Shown here piece after piece: positions 7,341 to 15,178 of a stretch of DNA of 64,000 nt. How positions within the stretch are numbered: position 1 is the stretch's first letter; the number at the start of each line of letters is the position of its first letter. This stretch comes from Longispora albida DSM 44784 (lineage in GTDB: Bacteria > Actinomycetota > Actinomycetes > Mycobacteriales > Micromonosporaceae): positions 395,655 to 459,654 of the forward strand of contig NZ_KB903835.1 in the NCBI RefSeq assembly GCF_000379825.1, given 5' to 3'. A model generated the notes under the pieces. It had not been told where the DNA came from. It saw only the letters and a program-made list of their open reading frames with translations, and did not search any database. The position numbers and the translations under genes were made by a program.

Positions 7341-10232
7341 CTACGACGAAGCCGCAGCCTTCGCGGCCTTCTTGGCGGCAGCCATCGCCTTCTTCACCGC
7401 GTCGGTGGCCTTCTGGGCCTCCGTCAGCTCCTTCTCCGGAGCAGCGGCCTTCTTCGCAGTGGTCTTCTTGGCAGCGGCCTTCTTGGCAGCGGCCTTCTTG
7501 GCAGGTGCCTTCTTGGCGGCAGCTTTCTTCGCCGGAGCCTTCTTGGCTGGCTTGGCCTCGTCCCCGTCGTCCGAAGCCTCGTCAGCCGAAGCCCCGGCGG
7601 CCTTCTTCGCGGTCGTCTTCTTCGCCGGAGCCTTCTTGGCGGCGGCCTTCTTCGTGGCCTTCTTCGCCGGACCGGCAGCCCGCTTCTCGGCGAGCATCTC
7701 CGAGGCCCGCTCGATCGTCAGCTCCTCGACCGTGTCACCCCGGCGCAGCGAGGCGTTGTACTCGCCGTCCGTCACGTACGGCCCGAACCGGCCATCCTTG
7801 ATCACCAGCGGCTTCTGGGTCGCCGGGTCCACGCCCATCTCGCGCAGCGGCGGCTTGGCCGCGCCCCGGGCGGCCCGGGTCTTCGGCTGGGCCAGCAGCG
7901 CCAGCGCCTGCTCCAGCGTGATCGTGAAGATCTGCTCTTCACTCTCCAGCGACCGCGAGTCCGTGCCCCGCTTGATGTACGGGCCGTAGCGGCCGGACGT
8001 CGCCAGGATCTCCTCGCCGGCCTCGTCCTTGCCGACCTGCCTCGGCAGTGTCAGCAGCTGGACGGCCTCCTCGAAGGTCACTGTCTCCGGCGACTGCGTC
8101 TTCAGCAGCGAGGCCGACTTCTCCCCGCTGGAGACGTACGGCCCGAACCTGCCCGACTTCACCAGGATCGGCTCGCCGGTCTCCGGGTGCTGCCCGAGAT
8201 CACGCTCGCCGGAACCGCCGAGGAACAACTCCTCGATCTTCTCGGCCGTCAGCTCGTCCGGCGCCAGGTTCTCCGGGATCGCCGCGCGGGCCTCGGTGTC
8301 CTCGCCCCGCTGGAGGTACGGGCCGTAACGCCCCACCCGGACCACGACATCGCCGTCGAGCGGGATCGAGTTGACCGCACGCGCGTCGATGTCGGCCAGC
8401 CGCTCGGTGACCATCTTCTTCAGGCCGCCCGAGCGCGCGACCGATCCCTCCGGCCCGTCCTCGCCGCCGAAGTAGAAGCCGCGCAGGAAGTCCACCGACG
8501 CCGCCTCGCCGCCGGCGATCTGGTCGAGCTCGTCCTCCATCGACGCGGTGAAGTTGTAGTCCACCAGCCGCGGGTAGTACTGCTCCAGCAGCTGGATCAC
8601 CGCGAACGCCGTGAAGGACGGGATGAGGGCCTGGCCCTTCTTGAAGACGTACTCCCGGTCCTGGATGGTCTGCATGATCGAGGCGTACGTGGACGGCCGG
8701 CCAACGCCCAGCTCCTCCAGCGCCTTGACCAGCGAGGCCTCGGTGTACCGGGCAGGCGGCTGGGTGGTGTGCCCAGCCGGGTCCAGCTTGTCGGCCGTCA
8801 GCCCGTCGCCCTTGGCCAGGTTCGGCAGGCGGCGCTCGGCGTCCTCCGCCTCGGCCTCCTCGTCGTCCGAGGACTCCACGTACGCCTTGAGGAAGCCAGG
8901 GTCGGTGATCGTCTTACCCGAGGCGTGGAAGTCGCACACCTCGCCGGTGCTCGACGTGGCCCTGATCCGCAGCGAGGTCGAGTTGCCGACCGCGTCGGTC
9001 ATCTGGGAGGCGATCGTCCGCCGCCAGATCAGGTCGTAGAGCTTCAGCTCGTCGGCGGGCAGCTCCTTGGCCACGTCGCCAGGAGTGCGGAACGTGTCAC
9101 CGGCCGGGCGGATCGCCTCGTGGGCCTCCTGCGCGTTCTTGACCTTCTTCGCGTACACCCGGGGCTGCGGCGGGACGAACTTGTCGCCGTACAGCTCACG
9201 GACCTGCTGCCGGGCGGCGTTCAGCGCCGTCTCCGACAGGTTCGTCGAGTCGGTACGCATGTAGGTGATGTAACCGTTCTCGTACAGCCGCTGCGCGATC
9301 CGCATCGTCTGCGCCGAGGAGAACCGCAGCTTCCGTGCGCCCTCCTGCTGGAGCGTGGACGTGGTGAAGGGCGCGTACGGCCTGCGCCGGTACGGCTTCT
9401 CCTCCACCCGGTCCACAGCGAACGGCTTGCCGAGCAGCCGGGCGGCGATGCCCCGCGCGCCCTGCTCGTCGAGGTGCAGCACGCCCGACCGGGCGCGGCC
9501 CGTCGACGGGTCGAAGTCCTTGCCGGTCGCCAGGCGCTCGCCGTCCACGGCGGCCAGCGTCGCGTTGAAGCTGATCCGCTCCTCGCCGACCAGGGTCGCG
9601 AGCACGTCCCAGTACGTCGCGGACCTGAACGCCATCCGCTGGCGCTCCCGCTCGACCACGATCCGGGTGGCGATCGACTGCACCCGGCCGGCCGACAGGC
9701 CACGCTGGACCTTCTTCCACAGCACGGCGCTGACGTCGTACCCGTAGAGCCGGTCGAGGATGCGGCGGGCCTCCTGCGCGTCCACCAGCGCCTGGTTGAT
9801 CTCGCGGGGGCTGGCCACGGCCGCCTGGATGGCCGGCTTGGTGATCTCGTGGAACACCATCCGGTGCACCGGCACCTTCGGCTTCAGCGTCTCGGCCAGG
9901 TGCCAGGCGATCGCCTCGCCCTCGCGGTCCTCATCTGTGGCCAGGTACAGCTCGTCGGCGTCCTTCAGGAGCGCCTTCAGCCGGGTGATCTGCTTCTTGC
10001 GGTCGGGGCTGATCACGTACACCGGGTCGAAGTCGTGGTCGACGTTCACGCCGAGATACGCCCACGGCTCCTTCTTGTACTCCTCCGGCAGGTCCTTGGT
10101 GCCGCGCGGCAGGTCCCGGATGTGCCCGATGCTCGCCTCCACCACATACCCCGGCCCGAGGTAACCGGAGATGGTCTTGGCCTTCGCCGGTGACTCGACG
10201 ATGACCAAGCGGTTGTTCACGGAACGCGGCAC
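7341..10232 (-). CDS. topA: DNA topoisomerase I
   Basis: Type IA topoisomerase of 963 residues that relaxes negative supercoils by single-strand passage. The Toprim domain is at the N-terminus (LVIVESPAKAKT; TDEDREGEAIAWHL). The catalytic tyrosine is in ITYMRTDST. The C-terminal half has repeated RYGPYL/RFGPYV topoisomerase-C repeats instead of Cys4 zinc fingers, followed by a tail of about 110 residues rich in AAKKAPAKK repeats, as in other actinobacterial TopA proteins; that tail binds DNA and aids processivity in relatives. GTG 10232 is chosen from GGGAG about 5 nt upstream and the family start close to NNRLVIVES. The Lys-rich tail is encoded by near-repetitive DNA (about 7340-7680). Confidence 0.97.
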   Translation of the reverse strand: MPRSVNNRLVIVESPAKAKTISGYLGPGYVVEASIGHIRDLPRGTKDLPEEYKKEPWAYLGVNVDHDFDPVYVISPDRKKQITRLKALLKDADELYLATDEDREGEAIAWHLAETLKPKVPVHRMVFHEITKPAIQAAVASPREINQALVDAQEARRILDRLYGYDVSAVLWKKVQRGLSAGRVQSIATRIVVERERQRMAFRSATYWDVLATLVGEERISFNATLAAVDGERLATGKDFDPSTGRARSGVLHLDEQGARGIAARLLGKPFAVDRVEEKPYRRRPYAPFTTSTLQQEGARKLRFSSAQTMRIAQRLYENGYITYMRTDSTNLSETALNAARQQVRELYGDKFVPPQPRVYAKKVKNAQEAHEAIRPAGDTFRTPGDVAKELPADELKLYDLIWRRTIASQMTDAVGNSTSLRIRATSSTGEVCDFHASGKTITDPGFLKAYVESSDDEEAEAEDAERRLPNLAKGDGLTADKLDPAGHTTQPPARYTEASLVKALEELGVGRPSTYASIMQTIQDREYVFKKGQALIPSFTAFAVIQLLEQYYPRLVDYNFTASMEDELDQIAGGEAASVDFLRGFYFGGEDGPEGSVARSGGLKKMVTERLADIDARAVNSIPLDGDVVVRVGRYGPYLQRGEDTEARAAIPENLAPDELTAEKIEELFLGGSGERDLGQHPETGEPILVKSGRFGPYVSSGEKSASLLKTQSPETVTFEEAVQLLTLPRQVGKDEAGEEILATSGRYGPYIKRGTDSRSLESEEQIFTITLEQALALLAQPKTRAARGAAKPPLREMGVDPATQKPLVIKDGRFGPYVTDGEYNASLRRGDTVEELTIERASEMLAEKRAAGPAKKATKKAAAKKAPAKKTTAKKAAGASADEASDDGDEAKPAKKAPAKKAAAKKAPAKKAAAKKAAAKKTTAKKAAAPEKELTEAQKATDAVKKAMAAAKKAAKAAASS

Positions 10233-10433
10233 GGTGCTCCCAACTCCATCCAGTCCCCAGCGCTGGCGGCTCTCCCCGACATGCAATCGCAGCCAATCGC
10301 AGCTAGCGATCAATTGCTAAACGTAACGCGTGGGCGGCGGTCGCGGACGCGCAGGTGTCAAATCAGCCCCGACAACCCGGACACGTTACACCGTTCATAG
10401 TCGAACGGGTAGCTATCTCCTCAGGGCCGGACG

Positions 10434-11015
10434 CTACAGCTTCCGGACCGGCCACTCGCCATCCGGCGCGCCGCGCGGCGGGGGCCCGACCAGCTCGGCG
10501 AGCCTGCTCATCCGGCGCTGGCCCGTGATCCGGTACGCCGGGCCGCCGGCCCGGGGGCCGACCAGTTCCGCCGGGAGTCCCGCCCGTTCGATCGCCTGGC
10601 CGACCTGAGCCCACGCGCCGGGGTCCGAGTGGCCAAGGTGGAGGTCGTAGCTGCGGTTGTCGCCGGGGGAGCCCGCGGCGATCGCCCACAGCCGGAGCTT
10701 GTGGCCGTCGAGTTCCAGCCCGGCCGGCGGGCGCTTCACCGCACCGTGCAGCCAGGAGGCCAGCGGGGCGAGCGCCTTCACGTACGCGGTGCGGATCGAG
10801 ATCCGGTCCTCCACGGCCGGGGCCAGCTCGCCGCCGAGCCCCCGGGCCGCGTACTCGCCCAGCAGCGCCTGCGCCCGCCACTCGTCGGCGACCACGACGG
10901 ACACCCGGGCCGTCCCGCCCATCCTGACCAGCTGGCCAGGCCCGGCCAGCAGCCCCGCGAGGTCCAGCGGACTGCGGTCGGTGGCCTCGGCGGCGAAGAA
11001 GGAAAGCTGGCTCAT
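10434..11015 (-). CDS. conserved actinobacterial protein next to topA, function unknown
   Basis: A protein of 193 residues beginning MSQLSFFAAEA. It is basic and Trp-containing with no membrane segment or signal peptide. The central part (SIRTAYVKALAPLASWLHGA; LRLWAIAAGSPGDNRSYDLHLG) looks globular and conserved; I do not recognise a named domain. ATG 11015 is preceded by GTG 11018 in frame and by TAGGCT, 5 nt before the GTG, so either may be the start of a nearly leaderless message. It lies 201 bp upstream of topA on the same strand. Confidence 0.7.
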   Translation of the reverse strand: MSQLSFFAAEATDRSPLDLAGLLAGPGQLVRMGGTARVSVVVADEWRAQALLGEYAARGLGGELAPAVEDRISIRTAYVKALAPLASWLHGAVKRPPAGLELDGHKLRLWAIAAGSPGDNRSYDLHLGHSDPGAWAQVGQAIERAGLPAELVGPRAGGPAYRITGQRRMSRLAELVGPPPRGAPDGEWPVRKL

Positions 11016-11089
11016 CACCGTCCAGCCTAGGGCCTGGGTACCCCTTTCCGGCAGGCCCGAGCCGCCCCGGCGCGACGCACCAGACTCAC

Positions 11090-11095
11090 TAGACT
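11090..11095 (+). promoter_or_regulatory. leaderless-type -10 element
   Basis: TAGACT (TANNNT) ends 7 nt before ATG 11103 and there is no Shine-Dalgarno sequence, so transcription is predicted to start at or next to the start codon. Confidence 0.5.
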
Positions 11096-11102
11096 CACCG
11101 GC

Positions 11103-11648
11103 ATGTCCCGCCGCTGGCTCGCCTGTGCTCTGTCCGTTGTGCTGCTCGCCGGCTCCGTTGCGGGCTGCGGGTCCAGCGGTGACGTGGCCGCGGAGAAATG
11201 GGCGTCGTCGGTGTGCAGCGCCGTGGGCGCGTGGCAGGTGACCGTCGCCGACCTGACCAGGAAGGCCAACGAGGGCGTGGCGGCAGCCAAGTCGCCCCAG
11301 GAGGCCAGGACCAGCCTGCTCGCCCTGCTGGGCGGCGCGGAGACGGCCTCGGAGAAGGCCAGGGCCGGCGTGGTCAAGGCCGGCATCCCCGACGTCGGCG
11401 ACGGCAAGAAGCACGCCGACTCCCTGGCCAAGGCGATCGGTGTGGCCCGCGACGCGTACGGCAAGGCGCGTAAGGCCGTCGAGGGGCTGGCCACCGACCA
11501 GGACAAGACGTTCTACGACGGCGTGGCCGCGGCGATGGAGACGCTGAAGAGCGAGTACAAGCCGGAGTCCGCCGACCCGACCAAGCTCTCCTCCCCTGAC
11601 CTGCGCAAGGCCTTCGACTCCGCGGAGACCTGCAAAGCCAAGCAGTAG
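11103..11648 (+). CDS. predicted lipoprotein, function unknown
   Basis: A 181-residue exported protein. It has a basic N-terminus (MSRRW), a hydrophobic segment and the lipobox VAGC with the lipidated Cys near residue 23, predicting a membrane-anchored lipoprotein facing outward. The mature part is almost entirely helical, rich in Ala, Lys and Glu (SEKARAGVVKAG; KAIGVARDAYGKARKAVEG), and has two further Cys residues (near 37 and the end) that could form a disulfide. The compact helical bundle resembles small periplasmic-type lipoproteins of actinobacteria but gives no function. It ends at a strong hairpin shared with hppA. Confidence 0.78.
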   Translation: MSRRWLACALSVVLLAGSVAGCGSSGDVAAEKWASSVCSAVGAWQVTVADLTRKANEGVAAAKSPQEARTSLLALLGGAETASEKARAGVVKAGIPDVGDGKKHADSLAKAIGVARDAYGKARKAVEGLATDQDKTFYDGVAAAMETLKSEYKPESADPTKLSSPDLRKAFDSAETCKAKQ

Positions 11649-11661
11649 CAGGCACAAAGAA

Positions 11662-11690
11662 AGAGGGCCGGTGGGGAACACCGGCCCTCT
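11662..11690. terminator. bidirectional hairpin terminator
   Basis: A perfect 12-bp stem (AGAGGGCCGGTG / CACCGGCCCTCT) with a 5-nt loop between the convergent lipoprotein and hppA genes. It lacks a U-tract on either side. Confidence 0.75.
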
Positions 11691-11709
11691 CGTCTCACTC
11701 ACTCAGCGT

Positions 11710-14052
11710 TCACGCACTGATTTTCTCGTGTACCTCGCTGCCGTTCGTCTCGTCGGCACCGACCGAGATGGACTTGCGCTTGCTGTTGATCACGGCACCC
11801 ACGATGATCAGCGTCGCCACGGCCGCGATGGTGTACCGCAGCGCCGGGTTCGCGTCCGTGCCGAGGCTCATCGCGACCACTGCCGGGGCGATCAGCAGCG
11901 CGACCAGGTTCATCACCTTGATCAGCGGGTTGATGGCCGGGCCGGCGGTGTCCTTGAACGGGTCACCGACGGTGTCGCCGATGACCGTCGCGGCGTGCGC
12001 GTCGGAGCCCTTGCCGCCGAACGCGCCGTCCTCGACCATCTTCTTCGCGTTGTCCCACGCGCCACCCGAGTTGGCCAGGAAGACGGCCATCAGGGTGCCG
12101 CAGGCGATCGCGCCGGCCAGGTACGCGCCGAGCGGCCCGACACCCAGGCCGAAGCCCACGGCGATCGGGGCCATCACGGCGAGCAGGCCGGGCGTGATCA
12201 GCTCGCGCTGGGCGTCACGGGTGCAGATGTCGACGACCTTGCCGTACTCGGGCCGCTGCGAGCCGTCCATGATGCCCGGCAGCTCACGGAACTGCCGCCG
12301 CACCTCGAACACCACGGCGCCAGCCGAGCGCGACACCGCGTTGATCGCCAGGCCGGAGAACAGGAACACCACGGCCGCGCCGATCATCAGGCCGACCAGG
12401 TTCGCCGGGTTGGCCACGTTCAGCAGGTCGAGGATCTTGTTCTCGATGTCCGCGACCTTGGCCTCGCCGAGCGCGGTCCGCATGATCGTCGTGAACGCGC
12501 CGAACAGTGCGGTCGCGGCGAGCACCGCCGTGGCGATGGCGATGCCCTTGGTGATCGCCTTGGTGGTGTTGCCGACCGCGTCGAGGTCGGTCAGGGTCCG
12601 CGCGCCCTGCTCGTCGATGTCGCCGGACATCTCGGCGATGCCCTGCGCGTTGTCGGAGATCGGGCCGAAGGTGTCCATCGCGACGATCACGCCGACCGTG
12701 GTGAGCAGGCCGCAGCCGGCCAGTGCCACAGCGAACAGCGAGAGCATGATCGAACCGCCGCCGAGGAAGAACGCGCCGAGCACGCCAGCCCCGATCACCA
12801 GTGCGGTGTACACGGCAGACTCCAGGCCGACGGAGACGCCGGCCAGGACCACGGTCGCCGGGCCGGTGAGCGCCGACTTGCCGATGTCGCGGACGGGCCG
12901 CCGGGACGTCTCGGTGAAGTACCCGGTGAGCGCCTGGATCGCGGCGGCCAGCACGATACCGATGACGACGGCACCGATCGCGAACAGCTGCGGGTTGCCG
13001 CTGTGGTTCTTGATCGTCTCGTTGGTGGTGTCCAGCTCGGCGAAGGTGGCCGGCAGGAAGTAGAACGACGCGCCGGCGCACAGCAGGGCCGAGATGAAGG
13101 CCGAGGCGTAGAACGCTCGGTTGATCGCGGTCATGCCGCTCTTGTCGCTCTTGCGGAGCCGGGTGATGAACACGCCGATGATCGAGGTGATCACGCCCAG
13201 AGCCGGGATGATCAGCGGGAAGACCAGGCCCTCGCCGCCGAAGGCAGCGCTGCCCAGGATGAGCGCGGCGACCAGCATCACCGCGTAGGACTCGAACAGG
13301 TCGGCCGCCATGCCGGCGCAGTCGCCGACGTTGTCGCCCACGTTGTCCGCGATGGTGGCCGCGTTGCGCGGGTCATCCTCGGGAATGCCCTGCTCGACCT
13401 TGCCCACCAGGTCGGCGCCGACGTCGGCCGCCTTGGTGAAGATGCCGCCACCGACCCGCATGAACATCGCGAGCAGCGCGGCACCGAAGCCGAAGCCCTC
13501 CAGGACGGTCGGCGCGTCGCCCTGGTAGATCAGCACGACGAGCGCCGCGCCGAACAGCCCGAGGCCCACGGTGAGGAAGCCGACGACGCCACCGGTACGG
13601 AACGCGATCTGCATCGCGCCTTCCCGGCCGCCCTCCTTGGCCCTCGCGGCTGCGGCGACCCGGACATTGGCCCTGGTGGCCAGCGACATGCCGGCCCAGC
13701 CGATGAAGCCGCTGAACAGCGCGCCGACGATGAAGAAGGCGGAACGGCCGATCTTGATCTGCGTTCCGCCGTCGGCGGGCAGCAGCCACAACAGGCCGAC
13801 GGCGATGACGACGAGAACACTGAGCGCCTTGAACTGCCGGTTCAGGTAGGCACTTGCGCCTTCCTGAACGGCACCGGCGATCTCCTGCATTTTCTGGGTG
13901 CCCTTGCTGGTGGCGAGCACCGCCTTGACGAGACCTGCAGCGAAGCCGAGCGCGAGTAGCGCGATGGCCGCGGCGATGATCACGTAGGTGGTGTTGTCAC
14001 CGGTAAGGGACGCCCCCTTCCCGCCCGCCAGGACGAGAGTGGAACCGGACAT
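11710..14052 (-). CDS. hppA: K+-independent H+-translocating pyrophosphatase
   Basis: A 780-residue integral membrane pump that couples hydrolysis of pyrophosphate to proton export. Many transmembrane helices alternate with the acidic substrate loops: ADVGADLVGKVEQGI with the nearby DNVGDNVGDCAGMAADLFE, and the distal SDAHAATVIGDTVGDPFKD. The segment GNTTKAITKG has Lys where K+-dependent enzymes have Ala, so it is assigned to the K+-independent class. A strong AGGAGG precedes ATG 14052. Recycling of pyrophosphate from growth is shared with the soluble ppa at 31.5 kb. In Streptomyces the gene also lies beside bldG. Confidence 0.97.
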   Translation of the reverse strand: MSGSTLVLAGGKGASLTGDNTTYVIIAAAIALLALGFAAGLVKAVLATSKGTQKMQEIAGAVQEGASAYLNRQFKALSVLVVIAVGLLWLLPADGGTQIKIGRSAFFIVGALFSGFIGWAGMSLATRANVRVAAAARAKEGGREGAMQIAFRTGGVVGFLTVGLGLFGAALVVLIYQGDAPTVLEGFGFGAALLAMFMRVGGGIFTKAADVGADLVGKVEQGIPEDDPRNAATIADNVGDNVGDCAGMAADLFESYAVMLVAALILGSAAFGGEGLVFPLIIPALGVITSIIGVFITRLRKSDKSGMTAINRAFYASAFISALLCAGASFYFLPATFAELDTTNETIKNHSGNPQLFAIGAVVIGIVLAAAIQALTGYFTETSRRPVRDIGKSALTGPATVVLAGVSVGLESAVYTALVIGAGVLGAFFLGGGSIMLSLFAVALAGCGLLTTVGVIVAMDTFGPISDNAQGIAEMSGDIDEQGARTLTDLDAVGNTTKAITKGIAIATAVLAATALFGAFTTIMRTALGEAKVADIENKILDLLNVANPANLVGLMIGAAVVFLFSGLAINAVSRSAGAVVFEVRRQFRELPGIMDGSQRPEYGKVVDICTRDAQRELITPGLLAVMAPIAVGFGLGVGPLGAYLAGAIACGTLMAVFLANSGGAWDNAKKMVEDGAFGGKGSDAHAATVIGDTVGDPFKDTAGPAINPLIKVMNLVALLIAPAVVAMSLGTDANPALRYTIAAVATLIIVGAVINSKRKSISVGADETNGSEVHEKISA

Positions 14053-14158
14053 TGCAGTCCTCCTGAGTACCCGATCGCCCAGAGAACGGCTTCAGGAGGG
14101 CGGCGGGCCGCTCCGTGGCCCGCCGCGGGCGGACGACGTCACCCGGCGCACCGGGGGT

Positions 14159-14197
14159 GTGACACGACTCGCGTACTCTAGCCGGAGATCGTGTCAC
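14159..14197 (-). promoter_or_regulatory. inverted repeat flanking a -10-like hexamer upstream of hppA
   Basis: GTGACACGA (14159-14167) and TCGTGTCAC (14189-14197) form a perfect 9-bp inverted repeat separated by 21 bp. Between them, on the minus strand, is TAGAGT (14180-14175), a TANNNT -10 candidate about 120 bp before hppA. A further GTCACAC half-site adjoins the right arm. A repressor site or folded leader is an inference. Confidence 0.4.
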
Positions 14198-14250
14198 GAG
14201 TCACACGTGTACCCACCTGATTTCGAAAGATTCTCGTCTCTGTGCTATGG

Positions 14251-14271
14251 ATCTTGGCTGCGAGCCAAGAT
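14251..14271. terminator. perfect palindromic hairpin downstream of the bldG operon
   Basis: ATCTTGGCT, GCG, AGCCAAGAT: a 9-bp stem with a 3-nt loop, about 100 bp past the stop of the anti-sigma factor gene on the minus strand. It is terminator-like without a U-tract; a palindromic operator is the alternative. Confidence 0.5.
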
Positions 14272-14367
14272 GGGGCGATCAGCACATAACAGGCATCATA
14301 GGGCACAGGAATCCCCTGACCTGCACAAACACGCAGAGGGTGCCGAGAACTAACCGGACGAACGGAG

Positions 14368-14769
14368 CTAACGGGACCGGGTCGGCCACCACAACGAGAC
14401 CTGCGAGCCCAGCCCGCCCGGCCCGGGAATCACCTTGAGCACGTCGGCCGACTCGGCCAGCAGCGCGATGCCGGCCTCGGCCGCGACGGTCTCCTCCGGG
14501 TCGACGGACCCCTGTGGCTCGGCCGGCGCGTAGTCGAAGACCCGCACCTCGAAACCCGCGTCGTCGGCCAGCTCCAGCAGCACGAGATCGGACAGGCCGG
14601 AGCGGCGGTGCCGGGCGACGGCACGCGCGCACGCCTCGCCCACCGCGAGTTTCAGTTCCTCTAGGCGTTCCACCGCGACGCCGGCCCGCCGCCCGCAGGC
14701 GACAGCGACCAGCCGCGCCGTACGCACATGCGCCGGCGACGGTGAGAAGCGCAGCCGGACCGTCGGCAT
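14368..14769 (-). CDS. RsbW/SpoIIAB-type anti-sigma factor kinase partner of BldG
   Basis: A 133-residue GHKL-fold ATP-binding protein of the HATPase_c_2 type, predicted to be the serine kinase/anti-sigma factor working with BldG. The N-box region is LEELKLAVGEACARAVARH, with the conserved E-A-C-A positions followed by an Arg/His stretch. The G1/G2 ATP-lid region is near VDPEETVAAEAGIALLAESADVLKVIPGPGG. In Streptomyces the gene after bldG (ApgA, SCO3548, from memory) has this role. It starts 5 nt after the BldG stop at ATG 14769 and so is cotranscribed. Confidence 0.85.
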   Translation of the reverse strand: MPTVRLRFSPSPAHVRTARLVAVACGRRAGVAVERLEELKLAVGEACARAVARHRRSGLSDLVLLELADDAGFEVRVFDYAPAEPQGSVDPEETVAAEAGIALLAESADVLKVIPGPGGLGSQVSLWWPTRSR

Positions 14770-14774
14770 CGTCG

Positions 14775-15116
14775 CTACCGCGCTCCGCTCAGAGCGTCCG
14801 TCACCGTGGGATAGAGCTCGAAAACCTTCTCCAGTCCCGTGATCCGGAAGATCTTCAGCAGCCGGGGCTGGTCGCAGACCAGCACGAAGCTCCCGGAGCT
14901 GGCCTTGGCCCGCTTCAGCCCGCCGACCAGCACGCCGAGCCCGGTGGAATCCAGGAACTCGACCAGCTCCAGGTCGACCACGATGTCCTTCGCGCCACTG
15001 TCCGCCAGCTCGACCAGCCGCTCCCGGAGCTTCGGGGCCGTATACACGTCGATTTCCCCGGACACCCGCAGGAGTGTGCGGTCGGCGACGGCCTCGGTCT
15101 CCAGCGACAGCTCCAT
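14775..15116 (-). CDS. bldG: BldG-type anti-sigma factor antagonist (STAS domain)
   Basis: A 113-residue single STAS domain. Unphosphorylated, such proteins bind the partner anti-sigma factor and free the sigma factor; phosphorylation of a conserved serine switches this off. That serine is S57 within [14 protein letters not shown], the same number as the BldG phosphosite. Length, motif, downstream anti-sigma gene and divergent helicase match the Streptomyces bldG locus, where the gene is needed for aerial growth and antibiotic production. There is no Shine-Dalgarno; TAGATT lies 6 nt before ATG 15116, implying a leaderless mRNA. Confidence 0.93.
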   Translation of the reverse strand: MELSLETEAVADRTLLRVSGEIDVYTAPKLRERLVELADSGAKDIVVDLELVEFLDSTGLGVLVGGLKRAKASSGSFVLVCDQPRLLKIFRITGLEKVFELYPTVTDALSGAR

Positions 15117-15122
15117 GTCGAG

Positions 15123-15128
15123 AATCTA
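15123..15128 (-). promoter_or_regulatory. leaderless-type -10 of bldG
   Basis: TAGATT on the minus strand, exactly 6 nt before ATG 15116, with no ribosome site between. Confidence 0.6.
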
Positions 15129-15167
15129 ACCATCTTTGCGGGCAGTATTGCGCCCTGCCGGCCGGGT

Positions 15168-15173
15168 TAGTCT
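15168..15173 (+). promoter_or_regulatory. possible leaderless-type -10 of the helicase gene
   Basis: TAGTCT lies 5 nt before GTG 15179, with no ribosome site. The whole bldG-helicase intergenic region is 62 bp, so the two divergent promoters face away from each other with about 40 bp between their -10 elements. Confidence 0.45.
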
Positions 15174-15178
15174 GGTGC

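Larger units (their letters stand above)
14053..14367. other. 315-bp intergenic region with two inverted repeats
   Basis: No gene is seen. It holds the hppA leader and promoter candidates, an operator-like inverted repeat (14159-14197) around a TANNNT element, and a perfect hairpin (14251-14271) that probably ends the bldG operon. The region 14281-14360 is comparatively A-rich. Confidence 0.6.

Noticed and set aside
7345-7680. Repetitive GGCCTTCTT-type DNA as a non-coding repeat array
   Set aside because: It encodes the AAKK-rich tail of TopA in frame, a normal feature of actinobacterial topoisomerase I.
8187-10193. 668-codon open frame antisense to topA
   Set aside because: Shadow of the topA codons; the Arg/Val/Leu-rich product has no recognisable fold.
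11016-11702. N-terminal extension of the gene next to topA
   Set aside because: The extension is antisense to the lipoprotein gene and has no conserved look; the protein starts at ATG 11015.
14185-14210. Classical Crp binding site
   Set aside because: The TGTCA/TCACA halves are too close together for the TGTGA-N6-TCACA consensus; kept only as an inverted repeat of unknown use.
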